A stretch of 45,994 nt of DNA from an uncultured Celeribacter sp. (GTDB lineage Bacteria; Pseudomonadota; Alphaproteobacteria; Rhodobacterales; Rhodobacteraceae), in the NCBI GenBank assembly GCA_938008015.1, contig CALLMA010000007.1, positions 1 to 45,994 on the forward strand. The letters are read 5' to 3'. This document shows positions 27,682 to 37,795 of the stretch, piece after piece; positions within the stretch are counted from its first letter, which is position 1; each line of letters starts with the position of its first letter. The notes under the pieces were generated by a model. It searched no databases, was not told where the DNA came from, and saw only the letters and a program-made list of their open reading frames with translations. The translations under genes and the position numbers were made by a program.

Positions 27682-27758
27682 AGTTCACCCTTTATCACAT
27701 GCTTGTGCTGAGGTATCAATAACAGATTACTTAGTATCAAATTGGCTACCTTAAAAAT

Positions 27759-27773
27759 GTTTATAGTTTGTTC
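27759..27773. promoter_or_regulatory. Candidate LexA (SOS) box upstream of recA
   Basis: The plus strand reads GTTT-N7-GTTC, one mismatch from the alphaproteobacterial SOS box GTTC-N7-GTTC. It is 78-92 nt before the recA start, within the usual range. LexA itself is not in the window, so operation is inferred. Confidence 0.4.
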
Positions 27774-27815
27774 TGTTTTATTTGTGAAGTATTTTGGTTA
27801 ATAAAAACTGAAAAA

Positions 27816-29912
27816 CTATGAGAGTTTTTCTTTTAGTTGATCTTCGACTGCGGCGATTAACTCGCTTAATGTAAAAGGCTTTGGCAAAAAGACGGAGTTT
27901 TTAATTTCTTTCTTTTGGTCAATAAATTGCTCTTCGGCATAGCCCGAGACAAAGATAACTTTGACATCAGGATGTTGTTCCATGGCCTTTTTCACCCAAG
28001 TTGGCCCATCCATCCCAGGCATGATCACATCGGATATAAAAATGTCTATTTCAGTGTTATTATCGGCAAGCGTTTTCAATGCCATCTCAGCGCTATCAGC
28101 CTCAAGGACATTAAATCCATGCATCTGCAAGGCGCGGCTTGTAAATGCGCGAACAGGGGCCTCATCTTCAACGAGTAAAACAGTTCCGGCTTTAATATTG
28201 GATTTTAGTCGCGAATTTTTTTGTTTTAGTTTTTTGTTGCTCGGTTTTTTGGCATTATCTGCATGGGTTGGTAGGAAAAGCGTGAAAACAGTTCCTTTAT
28301 CAACTTCGCTATCAATAAAAATATAGCCGCCTGTTTGTTTGATGATGCCATAAACGGTTGAAAGGCCGAGGCCAGTCCCTTCGCCAACACCTTTAGTGGT
28401 ATAAAACGGCTCAAAAACTTTTTGAATTTTTTCCTTGGGAATGCCCATCCCTTCATCACTCACCTTAACCTCGACGTAATCGCCTGGCGGTATTGCAACA
28501 TTTTCTCGGGGGTGCATCTTTTCAAAAGTGACGTTCTTAGTCTTTATTTTGACATCACCGCCATTGGGCATGGCATCACAAGCGTTTACAACCAGATTCA
28601 TAAGGACTTGCTCAATTTGCCTTTTATCAGCCCAGATATTAGCTAAATCTTTTCCATGCTCAAATTTTAATTTTACCTTTTCTCCCACAAGCCGGTTGAG
28701 CAAATGCGTGAGATCCGAGATTGTATTTCTCAAGTCACAAGATTCAAGCGACATGGTTTGCTTGCGTGAAAATGCAAGTAGCTGTTTTACCAAAGAGGCC
28801 GCTCTGTTTGCATTTTGATTGATTTGTATAAGGTCGGAATAATCGGGATCGCCTTCATCACGTGGAAGTAGCAATAAATCACAATGCCCAGAAATGGCTG
28901 TTAGGAGGTTGTTGAAATCATGTGCGATTCCTCCTGAAAGCTGACCTATCGCATGCATTTTTTGGCTTTGAACGAACTGAGCCTCAAGTGATTTTAATTT
29001 TGTCGCATCTGTTAAGACCGCAAGTATGCAAGAATCTCCATTTGCTTCGATCACTTTGCTCAATGATATTTGTATGATTGTGTCATCATTGCTTAAAGCG
29101 GAGCGTACAAATTCTGCTTTTTGAACGCGTCCGGAAGCGGCGTCTTTTAGCCATTCATTTATAGGTCTGCCCAAGCCATCAATAAGTTCACTCAAGCGGA
29201 TTTGTGATTGGTTTTCTATCGATAAAAGCGCTTTTGCGGATGAGTTTTTCGCTAGGATATAGCCCTCTTGAGAAACCTTTAAAATCGCGATTGGTAGAGA
29301 TTCATAGTAGTCAAAGGGCTCGGAGCCATGGGGCGCAGGAGATATCTCTTGCGCCTCTAAGTCTTGATCAATCGCTTTGTTTTGTATTGCTATATTCCAA
29401 GCATAATATGCATTGTTTATTTTTTTAATCGAGATTTCATATTCATTTTCAGTGTCATGAGTTTTGAGATCTGCGGTTCCAAATCTATTCGCATTAGATA
29501 TTAATTGCGTGCTCGTTTTCTCGGGGCAGGCGACAATATTGCGCAACACATTTTCAATGACATCGATTTTTTTGAGGTCGAAACTCTTTTTAAGGGGCGT
29601 ATTGTAGTTTAAAATCTGGCCTTCGCTATCTGTGAGTAGTGAGGGCCGGTTCTCTGTTTGCAAAATACGTTTAAAAGCGCGCAAAAATTCATTTTCAGAG
29701 ATTTGTTTTAAAAAATTTGTATATTTAATAAAAATGCCAAGCCATAGGGAAATGGCACCAAAGAAAAATATGGATAAGTTAAAGAACGGGCTCTCGATAA
29801 AAAGAGCTATGCAACAAAAGAACAGGCCGCTGAAAATTATTGTAGGAACATAATTTGAAAGCAATTTTGTCTGCTGATACAGAACTTGGACTTTAAATTG
29901 ATCTTGTGCCAT
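27816..29912 (-). CDS. cckA: Cell-cycle hybrid histidine kinase CckA
   Basis: A 698-residue hybrid kinase that in alphaproteobacteria phosphorylates CtrA through ChpT. Two N-terminal membrane segments (about 20-40 and 45-62), PAS-like domains (about 80-180 and 200-300), a HisKA domain with phospho-acceptor His331 in GGIAHDFNNLLTAI, a HATPase domain with NLVVNACDAMP and GEGTGLGLSTVYGI, and a C-terminal receiver with Asp628 in ISDVIMPGMDGP and Lys in FLPKPF. The DHp region matches CckA closely (CDLLLLPRDEGD, QNANRAASLVKQLLAFSRKQ). Its position just before recA is also usual for cckA. All catalytic residues are present. Confidence 0.92.
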   Translation of the reverse strand: MAQDQFKVQVLYQQTKLLSNYVPTIIFSGLFFCCIALFIESPFFNLSIFFFGAISLWLGIFIKYTNFLKQISENEFLRAFKRILQTENRPSLLTDSEGQILNYNTPLKKSFDLKKIDVIENVLRNIVACPEKTSTQLISNANRFGTADLKTHDTENEYEISIKKINNAYYAWNIAIQNKAIDQDLEAQEISPAPHGSEPFDYYESLPIAILKVSQEGYILAKNSSAKALLSIENQSQIRLSELIDGLGRPINEWLKDAASGRVQKAEFVRSALSNDDTIIQISLSKVIEANGDSCILAVLTDATKLKSLEAQFVQSQKMHAIGQLSGGIAHDFNNLLTAISGHCDLLLLPRDEGDPDYSDLIQINQNANRAASLVKQLLAFSRKQTMSLESCDLRNTISDLTHLLNRLVGEKVKLKFEHGKDLANIWADKRQIEQVLMNLVVNACDAMPNGGDVKIKTKNVTFEKMHPRENVAIPPGDYVEVKVSDEGMGIPKEKIQKVFEPFYTTKGVGEGTGLGLSTVYGIIKQTGGYIFIDSEVDKGTVFTLFLPTHADNAKKPSNKKLKQKNSRLKSNIKAGTVLLVEDEAPVRAFTSRALQMHGFNVLEADSAEMALKTLADNNTEIDIFISDVIMPGMDGPTWVKKAMEQHPDVKVIFVSGYAEEQFIDQKKEIKNSVFLPKPFTLSELIAAVEDQLKEKLS

Positions 29913-30073
29913 ACATTGATCCCAAAGACATACTCATGAACGTTAAAACGATTATCCATAATCACATATATAATGTGGGATAATTTTCTGTAAATATTAT
30001 TCGCATAAATCCATTAAAACCAAATTAAATATGAAGCATGTTGCTTGAATTCAATTGAGAGGCTGGGAGCACA

Positions 30074-31255
30074 TTAGTTTTTTTGTAAGATTGAGATGTA
30101 GAACCCATTAGATTGTGAGCTCGGCGGCACATTCAGTTCTGAGATGAGCTTTAAACCTGCCTTTTGTGATAGTGCAGCATTAACTATGTCAGAGTTTTCT
30201 TGATGGAAGGCAGAGCATGTTGCGTAGGCTAAAATGCCACCCGTTTTGACGTAAGCATATGCTTCGTTTAAGATGTCCGCCTGTATCTTGATAAGGCCAT
30301 TCAGTTTTTCTTCGTTCAGATCCCATTTGGCCTGAGGCGTTCTCGAAAATGTACCTGATCCTGAGCAGGGGACATCGCAAAGCACGAGGTCATAAGAAGA
30401 AGATTGCAATTCTTCCTTTTCGGCGATTTTTATTTCTACGCCAGCTCTTTCGGCTCGGGCTTGCACATCATTCATTCGAGTCTGATTGATATCATATGCA
30501 TGAATTTCGACATTCTTTCGCGCCGCCATTGCTAGCGATTTGCCACCGCCGCCTGCGCAAAAATCGAGGACTTTCATACCCTCTTCAAGAGGCAGTATAT
30601 CTGAGATTTTTTGAGAACCTGCATCTTGAATTTCCACCAAACCGTTCCGATAGGCGGCAGAATTGATAACCGTTCTTGGCTTGGTTAATACGGTGAGTGC
30701 CGTAGGGCTCAATGGATGAGGCTGTGTTTCAATGCCTTCTTTTTGAAGCGCGTTTCGTGCTTGCTCGACTGTGGATTTGCGAAGGTTGACACGCAAATAT
30801 AAGGGGGCTCTCTTTTGCATAGCCCGCAAAGCTTCAGCGCATGTATTACTGAGAGAGTGTTGGTAAAGAGGGAGCATCCAGTCCGGGATATCGAATTGAA
30901 CAGCTTCAGGCGCATCTTTGAGAGATGTGGATAGGCTAAGCTCATGCTCTTCTAGCAAAGGAGCGGAGTAGGATGTTTCATTGAAGTAATCAGTGAGTTC
31001 TGCATTTTGAGAGCGCAGATGCCCTATGAGCAATTGGCGCGCGGTAGGATTTTCGAGGCCCGCGCCACCAAGCCATGCGCAAGAGCGCATGCAGCGCAGG
31101 ATCGAAAACACATAATCTCTTATGGCTTGCCGATCTTTTGAGCCGGCAAATCGATTAGATCTTGCCCAATTGGTGAGACGCTTTTCGGCGTTCTCACCCG
31201 CTAATATATCGTCCAATATTTCGATCGAAGCGGCGATGCGTGCTGCAGGGGTCAT
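30074..31255 (-). CDS. rsmB: 16S rRNA (cytosine-C5)-methyltransferase, RsmB/Fmu family
   Basis: A 393-residue SAM-dependent methyltransferase of the NOL1/NOP2/Sun family; RsmB methylates C967 of 16S rRNA. The N-terminal NusB-like domain (about 1-130) precedes the catalytic domain. SAM motif I is VLDFCAGGGGKSLAMA. The two catalytic Cys are Cys297 in DVPCSGSG and Cys347 in YATCSAFHQEN. It begins 51 nt after guaB on the same strand, probably co-transcribed. Slightly shorter than E. coli RsmB (429). Confidence 0.9.
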   Translation of the reverse strand: MTPAARIAASIEILDDILAGENAEKRLTNWARSNRFAGSKDRQAIRDYVFSILRCMRSCAWLGGAGLENPTARQLLIGHLRSQNAELTDYFNETSYSAPLLEEHELSLSTSLKDAPEAVQFDIPDWMLPLYQHSLSNTCAEALRAMQKRAPLYLRVNLRKSTVEQARNALQKEGIETQPHPLSPTALTVLTKPRTVINSAAYRNGLVEIQDAGSQKISDILPLEEGMKVLDFCAGGGGKSLAMAARKNVEIHAYDINQTRMNDVQARAERAGVEIKIAEKEELQSSSYDLVLCDVPCSGSGTFSRTPQAKWDLNEEKLNGLIKIQADILNEAYAYVKTGGILAYATCSAFHQENSDIVNAALSQKAGLKLISELNVPPSSQSNGFYISILQKN

Positions 31256-31306
31256 CGATGATGCTCCAATTTATTTAGTTGTTGGTCGAAAAAAAATCCT
31301 AATAGG

Positions 31307-32773
<1,467 letters not shown>

Positions 32774-32893
32774 TTAATGATTGTCGGATGGTGTTAGGCA
32801 CGTCGCTATTGCATGAAATTTGCTTTTTGAAAAGCCTTTTCTGATTCTTGTGCCGATTTAATTGTTAATTTCCAAAGTTCGTGCGCGAAAGCC

Positions 32894-34216
32894 TCAAAGA
32901 TCAACCAGGGGGCGGATTTTGATGCAAGAAAGTCGGTTGCCTTCTCTTTCACATACTTCAAATCTATAGCCGTGAAACGAGAAGACTTGCCCAACTATCG
33001 GGATCATCTGTGATTCATGGATCACAAGGCCGGCCATAGTGTTGGCTTCTTCATCGGGAAGATTGCAGTCTGTTGAACGGTTGAAATCACGTATCGTCAT
33101 GGCGCCATCGACAATCCAATCACCTGTTTCAGATTTAATTGGACTTGCTTCACTTGTGTCAAATTCGTCTGTAATTTCGCCCACAATTTCTTCTAAAATA
33201 TCTTCAAGCGTAATAAGACCTCGCAGCGCACCATATTCATCGATGACGAGGGCGAAATGCGTATGGCGGCGCAAAAATTGGCGCATTTGATCATCAAGTG
33301 AGGTCGTTTCAGGGACGAAATATGGCTTCATGGCAACATCCGCGACATTGAAGTCGGCGAAGATGTTTTCATCATTTCCATCCGCTTTAGCGGCGATTTG
33401 ATGGGCATGTGTGGCGCGCAAAAGATCTTTTGCATGCAAGACGCCGATGATATTTTCTTGCTCCCCTTTATAAAGAGGCAGGCGCGTATGTGAGCTATCT
33501 AAACATTTTTGCAAAATTTCAGAAGGAGGGAGATCGACATCAATCATTTCAATTTGAGAACGATGAAGCATAATCTCTTCAACCATCCGCTCCCCTAAAT
33601 CAAGCGCGCCAAGCAAGCGGTCTCTATCTTCCTTTTCAACGGAGCCTTCAACATGACCAAGTGCAATTGCACCTGCAATTTCATCTTTAATGGCGAGAAA
33701 TCGGCTGTCTGGATCCGTTTCGACGCCAAAGAGCGAAAGCATAGCGCGCACAATGAAGCGCACGAATGTGACGACAGGCGCGAAAACGATGACAATATAA
33801 GAAATAGGTCTCGCAACTTTGGCGGCCGCTTTTTCAGCGTTAATAATGGCATATGTTTTTGGCAGTACTTCGGCAAAAATAAGGACGAGGAGCGTCATAA
33901 TCAGAGTGGCCATTGCAACCCCGTTTTCACCAAATAATCGGGTGAAAAGCGCTGTTGCGAGCGATGTCGCTAGAATGTTGACCATGTTGTTGCCCAAAAG
34001 CACAGAGCCGATCAAGCGCTCATTATCTTCGGTGATTTCAATCGCGCGCTGAGCGCCTTTATGGCCTTTATCAGCTTGCGAACGCAGCTTGCCACGCGAA
34101 GCAGCAGTCAGCGCCGTTTCAGAGCCCGAAAAGAAACCAGATAAGACCAAAAGACCAGCAATTGCGCCGGCGGTGAGCCAGAAGGAAAGATCAAGAAAAG
34201 AAAGATATTGTGTCAT
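32894..34216 (-). CDS. HlyC/CorC (CNNM) family membrane protein
   Basis: A 440-residue integral membrane protein. An N-terminal CNNM/DUF21 domain with about four membrane segments (roughly 8-30, 60-85, 90-110 and 120-145) carries the signature SGFFSGSETALTAASRGKL. A CBS pair (about 210-330) and a C-terminal CorC_HlyC domain (about 345-435) follow. The family is implicated in Mg2+/Co2+ efflux; the substrate here is not known. I chose Met at 34216, just before the first membrane segment. The frame is open to an ATG at 34297, directly after the xerD stop (TAAATG); that start would add 27 residues and cannot be excluded. No clear Shine-Dalgarno supports either. Confidence 0.87.
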   Translation of the reverse strand: MTQYLSFLDLSFWLTAGAIAGLLVLSGFFSGSETALTAASRGKLRSQADKGHKGAQRAIEITEDNERLIGSVLLGNNMVNILATSLATALFTRLFGENGVAMATLIMTLLVLIFAEVLPKTYAIINAEKAAAKVARPISYIVIVFAPVVTFVRFIVRAMLSLFGVETDPDSRFLAIKDEIAGAIALGHVEGSVEKEDRDRLLGALDLGERMVEEIMLHRSQIEMIDVDLPPSEILQKCLDSSHTRLPLYKGEQENIIGVLHAKDLLRATHAHQIAAKADGNDENIFADFNVADVAMKPYFVPETTSLDDQMRQFLRRHTHFALVIDEYGALRGLITLEDILEEIVGEITDEFDTSEASPIKSETGDWIVDGAMTIRDFNRSTDCNLPDEEANTMAGLVIHESQMIPIVGQVFSFHGYRFEVCEREGNRLSCIKIRPLVDL

Positions 34217-34297
34217 AGGGGAGTTATGGGGAAGGCGGCTCGAGCACGCAAGGGGGATTTGGCAAAAAATGAATTGCTGATAAGCAATTTCGGGCAT

Positions 34298-35230
34298 TTA
34301 TTTCTTGGAAAGGGGGTGATGCGTTAAGACAAGCGCTTTGAGGCGCTCATCTAAAACATGCGTATAGATTTCCGTTGTCGAAAGATCGCTATGGCCAAGC
34401 ATAACTTGGATCGCGCGCAAATCTGCTCCATTGGCAAGGAGATGCGTTGCGAAAGCGTGGCGCAATGTGTGGGGCGACACTTTGCTTGGTGATATGCCGG
34501 CGTGAAGAGCGATTTCTTTAAGTAGGTTATAAAACGCGATCCGTGTGAAATGCCCGACTTTCCCTCTGGAGGGAAAGAGAAAAGGCGATTCTTTGTGCCC
34601 TTGCTCTTTTAATATCGCTTGCCGTTTGTCGCGAAACTGTAACCAAGTACTCAAAGCGGTTTGTGCAGTTTCACTAATCGGAACAAGGCGTTCTTTGCCG
34701 CCTTTCCCCTTAACGAGTAATAATTGAGGCTTGCCTCGCGTTGAGGACACTGGAAGTTCTAGCAATTCAGAAATACGCAATCCGCTGGCATACAGAATGT
34801 TCAACATCGCAGTATTGCGGGCTTGTTTTTCGACATTTTTTCCCATGTTAGAAGCGCTGGCCAATAGGGCTGAAATTTCGTCATGCGACAACGTTTTAGG
34901 GAGTTGTTTTGTCTTGCCGGGGCCTTTGATATTTAAAGCAGGGTTGCGCTCATTTAGGCCTTCTTCATAGGCAAAGCGATAAAGCTGTTTAATTGAAGAA
35001 AGACGCCTTGCGCGCGTTGCTTGGGCAAGGCCTTCTATTTCGCAGTCAATCAGGTAGTTTTCGATATCTTGCTTATTTGCTTCAGGATATGTTTTACCCT
35101 TTGCGCTGAGCCAATCGCCATATTTTTCTAAATCATTTACATAGCCTTGCAGCGTATTATCTGCGGCGCCATATTCGGCGAGCTGTGCTTGCGAGAAGGC
35201 AAATATCCAACGGGAATGCAATTTGGTCAT
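34298..35230 (-). CDS. xerD: Site-specific tyrosine recombinase XerD
   Basis: A 310-residue tyrosine recombinase of the chromosome-dimer resolution system acting at dif with XerC and FtsK. The N-terminal SAM-like core-binding domain spans about 1-95. The catalytic set is present: Arg in ASGLRISEL, Lys in KGKGGKERLVP, His-x-x-Arg in HTLRHAFATH, His in LGHSDLSTTEIYTH and nucleophile Tyr289. I chose the ATG at 35230, 4 nt after the upstream gene's stop; a start 7 codons earlier would overlap that gene. It is host XerD by length, motif and context, not the integrase of the element at the right edge. Confidence 0.92.
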   Translation of the reverse strand: MTKLHSRWIFAFSQAQLAEYGAADNTLQGYVNDLEKYGDWLSAKGKTYPEANKQDIENYLIDCEIEGLAQATRARRLSSIKQLYRFAYEEGLNERNPALNIKGPGKTKQLPKTLSHDEISALLASASNMGKNVEKQARNTAMLNILYASGLRISELLELPVSSTRGKPQLLLVKGKGGKERLVPISETAQTALSTWLQFRDKRQAILKEQGHKESPFLFPSRGKVGHFTRIAFYNLLKEIALHAGISPSKVSPHTLRHAFATHLLANGADLRAIQVMLGHSDLSTTEIYTHVLDERLKALVLTHHPLSKK

Positions 35231-35234
35231 CGTC

Positions 35235-36833
35235 TTAAATTCGGGGCCCAAGAATTAAAATTTCTAATGCCGCCCTTTGCGCTGTTGCCTCAAAGCCGGA
35301 GAGGCGCAAAAATTGAAGAGATTTCTGCAATGCGGCAAGATCCCCTGAGGCACCGTCTTCAAGCATTTTAAGCGCTTTTAAGAGCGCTATGCCGAGTTGT
35401 TTCTCTTCGATGAGCTGCGCAAAATCGAAGCTTAATTGATCATCTTGAAATGCATTATGGATGCTTTTTCTATATATATAGGAGGAGGCTGATGGTCGTG
35501 GAGAGGGTAACTCTTGGCCATGAGCAATGCGCGATAAAAACAAATCGTCATTTGAGATGCCTTTATAAGGCTTTGCGAATATATTTTCATCTTGGGTGTA
35601 CGCTAACAGATGAATATAAAATGCGATATTTTTTGCGGGGCCTTTTAGCTCAAATTGCCCTAGTTTTTGAGAAAAAAGTTCTGAAAATACGACTTCGAGT
35701 CCGCTATAGCGCATCGCATTCCAAGCCTTAGGGAGTGTGCTTTGAATGCTGCCAATATCTTGTGAGTTTAAGGCGATTTCAAAATCTTGCAACGCCTCAA
35801 GCCGATCCCAGACGCCACCAGAAGCTGCGGGCAAAAACTCGGACCAAATGCCCAGCCATTTATTGCCTGAAATTGCATTGATGCTGGCCAGTTTTTCAGC
35901 GGCTGAAACACGCGCTTTCCATCCAGAAACATCCCTTAATTCACTGTGCAAAAAAGCGAGAGGGAGATCCGCGTTTGAAACATATTCGCCAATAGATTCC
36001 TTTAAGCGAAATGTCAGCGGGGTGGGGGGCGTACTTAAAACAACCTCATCCTCGCCTTCGTACAGCTCGGGATCTAAAAAGCGAGAGAGAAGATCGGCTT
36101 GTTCGCTTGAAACGAGATCTAATGATTGCGCAGAACTTAAGGTTACAACCGCATCAAACCATGCGCCCATGCGCGCCATGCAAAAAATTTGGGTTTCGAG
36201 CGTGATGCGCCGCCCCTTCAATTTGTCTAAAGACTGACACGCTTGATCTTCGTGACCTAAAAGTAATTTGGTGTCAAAGCTTCGTTGGAAAAGGGCGGGG
36301 CTGAATGTATTTGACAGTTCAATGAGCGCATTGGCTTCTTCGAGGCGCGCTTGAGAAAGCAAAGCATCAATGCGCGCTAAATATAAAATCTCATTATTAT
36401 CTGAATCAATAGGCGGATTTAGTTCTGCTAAGATGATTTTATTTAGAATATGCCTCGTGCTGTGCAAGAGCTCATTTTTTTGAACCAATGCAGTAATCGA
36501 TTGTGCAATTTCAGCGGATTGCGAGCTTCCCCATAAATCTGTGGGCAATCCGGATATGGAGGTCGATAACAGGCCTGAGGCATTGATGTTGGGTGCATTG
36601 AGTGGTTGTTCAGCCACAGGCGCGGGGATTTTGATTGATGAAACATCACCTTGCGACGCGGCTTTATCTGATAGATGGCCAGTTTCTTCAAATGTCTTTG
36701 AGAGCCAGTTGATCGCAGAAACGGGCGCGCCTTGATCACTTTGCGCTTCAATTGCAAAGGGGGCGCCCAACACCAATGCGGCGCAACAGCCCAAAAAGCG
36801 CTTTGATCTTGCAGGTTTGTGCAAATGAGACAC
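35235..36833 (-). CDS. Exported protein of unknown function, probable helical repeats
   Basis: A 532-residue protein that I cannot name. A basic N-terminus and hydrophobic stretch form a signal peptide (1-30, likely cut in IEA-QS). The remainder is Leu/Ala/Ser-rich and mostly helical, with TPR-like helix pairs such as ARIDALLSQARLEEANALIELS and EDQACQSLDKLKGR. A long low-complexity Ser/Pro stretch follows the signal peptide. It is probably periplasmic. It sits between a 44-aa membrane protein and xerD with gaps of 18 and 4 nt, an order I recall from Rhodobacterales-type genomes. Its role is unknown; a link to xerD may be only positional. Confidence 0.75.
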   Translation of the reverse strand: MSHLHKPARSKRFLGCCAALVLGAPFAIEAQSDQGAPVSAINWLSKTFEETGHLSDKAASQGDVSSIKIPAPVAEQPLNAPNINASGLLSTSISGLPTDLWGSSQSAEIAQSITALVQKNELLHSTRHILNKIILAELNPPIDSDNNEILYLARIDALLSQARLEEANALIELSNTFSPALFQRSFDTKLLLGHEDQACQSLDKLKGRRITLETQIFCMARMGAWFDAVVTLSSAQSLDLVSSEQADLLSRFLDPELYEGEDEVVLSTPPTPLTFRLKESIGEYVSNADLPLAFLHSELRDVSGWKARVSAAEKLASINAISGNKWLGIWSEFLPAASGGVWDRLEALQDFEIALNSQDIGSIQSTLPKAWNAMRYSGLEVVFSELFSQKLGQFELKGPAKNIAFYIHLLAYTQDENIFAKPYKGISNDDLFLSRIAHGQELPSPRPSASSYIYRKSIHNAFQDDQLSFDFAQLIEEKQLGIALLKALKMLEDGASGDLAALQKSLQFLRLSGFEATAQRAALEILILGPRI

Positions 36834-36851
36834 TGAATTTCCCTTATGCGA

Positions 36852-36986
36852 CTATAGCTCTACGGGCAAAGTCACTTGCGTCTTATTTGGAGAAAGGTCG
36901 CCAAAATATGCAAACCCTATGAATCCAATCAATGAAATAAGCAGAATTGACAAAAAAAGCTGAAATAAAAATTTACGCACGACCAT
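36852..36986 (-). CDS. Small single-pass membrane protein (44 aa)
   Basis: A 44-residue reading frame with an ATG preceded by GGAG (3-nt gap). It translates as a basic start (MVVRKF), one hydrophobic segment (about 6-28, LFQLFLSILLISLIGFIGFAY) and the tail GDLSPNKTQVTLPVEL. The 'Y-GDLSP–V–PV' tail after a single membrane helix is a pattern I recognise from small proteins encoded beside xerD and aroK in other alphaproteobacteria. It precedes the exported protein gene by 18 nt, so it is likely the first gene of the unit running to xerD and the CorC-like gene. Function unknown. Confidence 0.7.
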   Translation of the reverse strand: MVVRKFLFQLFLSILLISLIGFIGFAYFGDLSPNKTQVTLPVEL

Positions 36987-37156
36987 TGGCTCCAAAAATG
37001 ACATGCATTATTTTTATGCATGAACTGAGATATTATGTGTTTTATATATGGTAATTTGATGAAGATCACGCCATTGACGTAAATAATTTATAAATAGCAA
37101 AATTTCGCATGTTTTTAGATCGTATGTGCAAATAGATCTAAGATAAAATCTACGAA

Positions 37157-37747
37157 ATGACTAAAATTCTAAAACAAAGGTCCGCTTGGATGTCGCTGAT
37201 TGGAAAATCGAAACCGAAATTAAATAAGTCCATCGCACTTGTTGGCATGATGGGGGCGGGCAAAACGGCCATTGGGAAGGCTCTTGCTGAGCGCTTAAAT
37301 ATAGCTTTTATCGATTCGGATGAAGAAATAGTGCGTGCAGCAAATATGACAATCGCTGAAATCTTCGAAAGAGATGGAGAGGCGTTTTTTAGGCAAAAAG
37401 AAACGCAGGTGCTTGAGCGTTTATTTCAAGAAGAGAGAGCTATTATATCAACAGGAGGCGGAGCATTCCTCTCGCCACAAAACCGAACGATTATTGATGA
37501 TCATGGCGTCTCAATCTGGCTAAAAGTCGATTTGGAAATTTTATGGAACCGCGTCAAACATAAAGATACGCGCCCCCTTCTTAGAACGGCAAATCCTTAT
37601 CAAACTTTGAAAGAGTTGCTGGCGCAACGCGTCCCTTCTTATCAAGAAGCGCGCGTGATTGTTGAAGCTGAGCCGCATCTGACTATTGAGCAAATGTGTG
37701 ATAAAGTTATAAAAGCGTTAGGTGAGAGCGGTGTTTTAAACGATTAG
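37157..37747 (+). CDS. aroK: Shikimate kinase
   Basis: A 196-residue enzyme phosphorylating shikimate at O3 with ATP, in the aromatic amino acid pathway. Walker A GMMGAGKT lies at 30-37, the shikimate-binding Asp in IDSDEEI, GGGAF follows, and the lid carries KDTRPLL. About 20 basic residues precede the core. An ATG at 37190 would shorten this tail by 11 residues and is an alternative start. aroB follows 48 nt downstream, the classic aroKB pair. Divergent from the small membrane protein gene, so the 170-nt gap holds two promoters. Confidence 0.95.
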   Translation: MTKILKQRSAWMSLIGKSKPKLNKSIALVGMMGAGKTAIGKALAERLNIAFIDSDEEIVRAANMTIAEIFERDGEAFFRQKETQVLERLFQEERAIISTGGGAFLSPQNRTIIDDHGVSIWLKVDLEILWNRVKHKDTRPLLRTANPYQTLKELLAQRVPSYQEARVIVEAEPHLTIEQMCDKVIKALGESGVLND

Positions 37748-37795
37748 GTTGCAACGCCAATTGCCATATAAATATGTTCATGACGGGGAAAAACT

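Noticed and set aside
32806-32994. A 62-codon minus-strand frame after the CorC-like gene.
   Set aside because: It overlaps the end of that gene in another frame, has no ribosome-binding site and no recognisable pattern.
34298-35230. xerD as the integrase of the element at the right edge.
   Set aside because: It is 9.5 kb away, lies among core genes, and has the length and motifs of host XerD.
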